From positions 1 through 9,033 of the forward strand of contig CAYWTX010000250.1 in assembly GCA_964461295.1 (NCBI GenBank): a stretch of 9,033 nucleotides of DNA, read 5' to 3'. Position numbers and translations under genes: made by a program. The stretch is from CAYWTX01 sp964461295. GTDB taxonomy: Bacteria > Planctomycetota > Phycisphaerae > SM23-33. Shown one piece after another: positions 5,782-9,033 of the stretch (position 1 is its first letter; every line of letters begins with the position of its first letter). The notes under the pieces are model-generated. The model saw nothing but the letters and a program-made list of their open reading frames with translations. It was not told the origin of the DNA and did no database searches.

Positions 5782-6879
5782 TCATGGGGCTTCCCCGCGC
5801 TGGCCGACAGCCGGGGGGATGACGTCGTCGGGCTGCTTCGCGGTTCCTCGTCCGACGGGCGGAAGCCCGGGCAAGAACGGCTTTGCGTAGGCCGCCGTAC
5901 CTGCGCCCAACAGCGACCGTTCGCGCCCGATCGATCGCCCAACGGCCAGGAGCACGATCCCGATCATCAGCCTGAGCAGCACGACCAGAGGGGCGTATCG
6001 CAGGGGCGGCTCAGGCAGCGGGAAGGCCGAGAACCAAGCCACCACGAGGATCGCCAGGGCTGAGAACATCGGGAAGATTGCATGTAACAGCGTGTTGAAT
6101 TCCTGCCGGCGCTGGCGCCGGTAATACAGGAACACCCCGATGTTCCCCATCGCATAGACGACCATCACTGCCAGAGACAACACCGCGGCCAGGAATTCGA
6201 ACTCCTGGAACGGTCCCATGGGCAACCCCAGTCCCACACCAACCGCCAGAGTGATCAGCGTTTGCAGCCATAGGGCCTTGGACGGCGTCTGGAAGCGGGC
6301 ATGAACGGTCCCAAGCCAAGCGGGCAGGGCACCAGCGCGGCCCATGGCGTAGAATACACGCGCGGCGGCGTTGGTCGAGGAGATCGAGACCGCCAGCACC
6401 GAATTCAGCAACTCAGCAGCGCAAAGAGCACGAATTCTCCGGCAGGTCAGGAGCGCAATGCCTACCGCGGCCGCAGTCAGGAACGCCCACCAGGGCAAGA
6501 CGACGTTCAGGTCGGCCCAGAGCGTCTTCTCCAGGAGGTAGCCCATGTAGGCCAGATTGATGGCGGCGCAGATGGGGTCATACAGGAAGTAGAGCCAGGC
6601 CGTCAGGAAACCGGCGCGAGGGTGCATAGTGCGGCTGACATAGGTGTAGTACCCACCGGCGGAGGGAAACTGCCGCGCAAGCTGCGTGAGCGAGATGCCG
6701 AGTGTAAGCACGATGCCGAAGCCAATCAGAAACGCTAGCGGCGCGGTGATGCCGGCGTGCTGGGTGATCAACTGGATGGACAGCACCACGCCGGCCGCCG
6801 GCGCGATGTGAGTGACCGCCTGCATGATCACCGAAGGAAGCTTCAATGAGGCGCTGCGCAGTTCATGTGCCTAAGTCAT
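5782..6879 (-). pseudogene. APC-superfamily amino acid permease remnant, internally deleted
   Basis: The frame is open from 6870 down to TGA at 5784-5782; the longest reading with an accepted start (TTG at 6846) gives 354 residues. The N-terminal half is clearly APC-type: VTHIAPAAGVVLSIQL (TM1), QFPSAGGYYTYVSR, and AGFLTAWLYFLYDPICAA (TM3). The second half resumes with SSTNAAARVFYAMGRAGALP, which belongs to TM8 and the following loop, then four more hydrophobic segments. About 130 residues, covering TM5-TM7, are missing around residues 140-153, and the length is well below the usual 450-500. An in-frame ATG at 6879 has GGAGG (6895-6891) 11 bases upstream but is followed after one codon by TAG (6873-6871); codons after it read AHELRSASLKLP, a natural APC N-terminus. 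TTG at 6846 has no ribosome-binding site. I infer an inactivated transporter. It follows the glycosidase-like gene by about 75-108 bp. Confidence 0.75.
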
Positions 6880-6954
6880 CGCGGGTCAGGCCTCCATAGT
6901 TCATTGCCGGGCGCTGGTGGGCGCCGTCGCCTGGTCGGATGTCTTTCCGATCAG
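6880..6954 (-). promoter_or_regulatory. Spacer between glycosidase-like gene and permease remnant
   Basis: This short spacer follows the TGA of the glycosidase-like gene. It contains GGAGG (6895-6891) upstream of the putative original permease ATG at 6879, and a small stem (GGCGC and GCGCC around a six-base loop, near 6911-6926) without a U tract. Nothing here looks like a firm terminator, so the permease was probably read together with the upstream gene. Confidence 0.35.
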
Positions 6955-9033
6955 TCAGAACTCGTTGGGCAACTCTGCCGCGCTCGTGTCTAAGACGGAC
7001 AGCTTTCCATCGCGGAGGAGGACAACCTTGCCGACGGGGGCCTGGATCGACTGCCCGCCGGCGCGAACCGTGAACTGCTTGTCTCCCACCAGCACATCGA
7101 AGTTCGCTCCGCGCAGTTTCACGCCGCGCAGCGTCATCTGCGGAGCGAACGCCGGCGGGTGCGGATGGATGATGATGCCGCCGTCGAAGCGCGCCTGGAT
7201 TCCGAACATCCCGAAGATCACACACTGCGCGGCGGCCACGCCGTCCACCATGCATTGCAGCGGCGTATCCTTCCGATACTCGATCTTGTCCGCCACCATC
7301 GAGTCGCCCCAGTACGGCAGCTTCTCGCCCCACCACAAGCACCGGCGCAGCAGGTCCTCGGCCACGTCGGAACGCCCACACTTGTACAGGCGCTCGACGA
7401 TCTGCGGGGGAAAGCTGGTGCAACTGCCCGGCCCGCCGTTGTCGATGTCCTTGGGGTCGTAGGCGATGTCGTGTTTGGCCAGGCTGTGCAGGCCGTAGTC
7501 GGAGAGGAACTCCTTATCGTTGAGGTGGCTCAGGAGACCAGCCTCCATCTCCCTGTCGAGCACACCGCCGCCGAACAGCTTGAACATCTGGTTGGTCCAG
7601 CGGATATCGCGGCCCTTGGGGCTGATGAAGTCGAACCACTTCTTGTCCGTGTTCCACATTTCTTTCCTGAACAGCGCCTTCAGGTCGGCAGCGCGCTGGC
7701 AGAGTTGCGGCGCGGGCTGCCCGGCCACGTCGGCCAGGTTGGCGGCCATGAGATAATTCGCGTAGCGCCTCCCGTTCAGGTCGGGCATCTGGTGGTTGTA
7801 GGGAAAGCCCCGGCGCAACTCCAGGTGATCGTTGCGCGGTCCGTAGTCGATCAAGGCCACCGGCTTTGTCGGGTCGTCGCGGCAGAGGGCATGGTCGATC
7901 GCATGCTGGAGGACCGTCTTGCGGTTGACTTCCTCTTTGAGGAAGGCGACATCGCCCGTGTTCTTCACGTAATAGTAGATCAGTCCGATGATCTTCTCCT
8001 GGCCGACGGGATACCACGGCCCTAGCGCCTTGCCACTGACCGGGTCGATGGCCAGGTGGTCCATCATGTTGTTTTGCAGGTACAGGACGATCTGCTGGCG
8101 GTCGGCCTTGGGCTCGTACAGGGGCAGGATCTCCCAGACTTCGCCGTAATTCCACAGATAGGAGCAGACGCAGCCGCCTTTGGTGCAGCCGGTGCCATAG
8201 AAGGGTTGGATGGCGAATTCCGGAACGTCCCACCGATTCATCAGGAAATGCACCAGGGATCGCGTGTACCAGCGCGCCAGGGCTGCGTTGGAGGATTCCA
8301 GTCGCGGCAGCTTCTCGAACATCTCGCGGACACGGCGGCGATGTTCGTCCTCCGCCTGTCGTATCGCGGCGGCGGGATCGGCCGCCAAGGCCTTGCAGTC
8401 GGCCGCCGCAGCCTCCTCGTTGCCGATGGCGACGACGACGTATTGGGTGACTCGTTCGCCGGCCTTCAGGGTGAAAGTCGCGCTGGCGGATGAGGAAGCC
8501 ATATCCCAAGTCAATGCCGGCACGGTGCGAATCGGAACTGCCAAGTCCTTCTGCCGCAGCACCAGCGCGCCGTCGGCGAGGGCCGGTGTCGTCCGCGAGC
8601 GACTGCCGGGCGCATGGAAGCCCCACCCGTCGCTGCGGTCCAGTGTTCCGGCGGCGGTGCAGCACAGCGGGACATCCAGCGGCTGTGCCGTGGTGTTCTC
8701 GACCGTGATGGCGAGCAATACTGCGCGTTTCCCGGCGGCCAGGACTGTAGCCGTCGAGATGCGCAGGCCATCGACCTCGGCCCTGCGCTCGACCTTGAAC
8801 GGCCACCAGGTGTAGCGGCTGGCGGCCAGGTCCTTCCCGAGCACGCTCACATTCAGGCTGAAGTTGCTGCTGACGAAGGGCGGCGCCCACAGACCGCTGA
8901 CCCGAACCAGGCTCTTGAACGGAATACCGGGCGCAATAAGTCCGTTGACGATGCCGCAGTGAACCTCGTCCTGAATGCTGTTTTCGCCGGGACAGGCAAA
9001 CGTGTCCATGATGTCCTCGTTGGGCGCGGCGGG
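6955..9033 (-). CDS. Six-hairpin ((alpha/alpha)6-barrel) glycosidase-like protein (5' end may lie beyond window)
   Basis: The frame stays open to the right edge (692 codons to TGA at 6957-6955). ATG at 9009 would give 684 residues and has GAGGA four bases upstream (CGAGGACATCATG), so it may be the true start; the upstream codons read PAAPNEDI, so a longer protein with a signal peptide outside the window is equally possible. In 9009 numbering, residues about 1-230 form an N-terminal beta-sandwich (RAVLLAITVENTTAQPLDVP; LKAGERVTQYVVVAIGNEEA). Residues about 240-605 form a helical toroid: ARWYTRSLVHFLMNRW, YLWNYGEVWEILPLY, LIDYGPRNDHLELRRGF, GRRYANYLMAANLADVAG and NGGPGSCTSFPPQIVERLYK. A C-terminal beta domain follows (GGIIIHPHPPAFAPQMTLRG). 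This layout is that of the six-hairpin glycosidase superfamily (GH63/GH65/GH94-like families). Asp388, Asp394 and Glu397 are candidate catalytic acids, which is inference. The substrate is unknown, and I cannot assign a GH family. Confidence 0.75.
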   Translation of the reverse strand, partial: PAAPNEDIMDTFACPGENSIQDEVHCGIVNGLIAPGIPFKSLVRVSGLWAPPFVSSNFSLNVSVLGKDLAASRYTWWPFKVERRAEVDGLRISTATVLAAGKRAVLLAITVENTTAQPLDVPLCCTAAGTLDRSDGWGFHAPGSRSRTTPALADGALVLRQKDLAVPIRTVPALTWDMASSSASATFTLKAGERVTQYVVVAIGNEEAAAADCKALAADPAAAIRQAEDEHRRRVREMFEKLPRLESSNAALARWYTRSLVHFLMNRWDVPEFAIQPFYGTGCTKGGCVCSYLWNYGEVWEILPLYEPKADRQQIVLYLQNNMMDHLAIDPVSGKALGPWYPVGQEKIIGLIYYYVKNTGDVAFLKEEVNRKTVLQHAIDHALCRDDPTKPVALIDYGPRNDHLELRRGFPYNHQMPDLNGRRYANYLMAANLADVAGQPAPQLCQRAADLKALFRKEMWNTDKKWFDFISPKGRDIRWTNQMFKLFGGGVLDREMEAGLLSHLNDKEFLSDYGLHSLAKHDIAYDPKDIDNGGPGSCTSFPPQIVERLYKCGRSDVAEDLLRRCLWWGEKLPYWGDSMVADKIEYRKDTPLQCMVDGVAAAQCVIFGMFGIQARFDGGIIIHPHPPAFAPQMTLRGVKLRGANFDVLVGDKQFTVRAGGQSIQAPVGKVVLLRDGKLSVLDTSAAELPNEF

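Noticed and set aside
7514..8890. Minus-strand open frame of 458 codons
   Set aside because: It overlaps the glycosidase-like gene in another frame on the same strand and has an Arg/Pro-rich, low-information composition; the main frame shows clear fold motifs.
1..9033. CRISPR array, tRNA, rRNA, toxin-antitoxin, phage or defence genes
   Set aside because: No regularly spaced repeats, cloverleaf-like sequences or characteristic protein motifs were seen on either strand.

Overview
The window is GC-rich bacterial DNA. It most likely comes from a planctomycete or another member of the PVC group. I base this on protein families: a secreted diheme cytochrome with a hydrazine-synthase-alpha-like fold, a large secreted PQQ-type beta-propeller protein, a six-hairpin glycosidase-like protein and an IS1380-family element. 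This combination is typical of planctomycete genomes and MAGs, but the assignment is inference, because no rRNA or tRNA gene is present to confirm it.

All four chromosomal genes lie on the minus strand, so they read from right to left. From the right edge they are: a six-hairpin glycosidase-like gene (5' end at or beyond 9033, stop at 6955); an APC-superfamily permease remnant (about 6879-5782); an intergenic stretch interrupted by a mobile element (4849-5729); a diheme c-type cytochrome with a PD40/WD40-like propeller, related to hydrazine synthase alpha (4619-2232); and a PQQ-like beta-propeller protein with signal peptide (2184 to beyond position 1). The last two are separated by only 47 bp and both are exported, so they are probably one operon producing extracytoplasmic proteins.

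The mobile element is the best-resolved structure. It is an 881-bp IS1380-family derivative with 15-bp terminal inverted repeats (12/15 matching) and a perfect 5-bp target duplication (CTCAT). Its transposase gene reads on the plus strand and keeps the N-terminal and C-terminal parts of the protein but has lost the catalytic middle. It is therefore a non-autonomous element that could only move with a transposase supplied in trans. It sits about 225 bp upstream of the cytochrome gene, between that gene and the permease remnant.

The permease remnant carries two lesions: an amber codon two codons after the likely ATG, and an in-frame loss of about three membrane segments. The 224-bp noncoding stretch upstream of the cytochrome gene holds an inverted repeat resembling an operator and a G-run cluster fitting a G-quadruplex pattern. 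I see no CRISPR array, tRNA, rRNA, defence system or phage gene.

The two findings I would follow up first are the hydrazine-synthase-alpha-like cytochrome paired with the PQQ-propeller protein, whose function is unknown outside anammox, and the well-bounded deletion derivative of IS1380.
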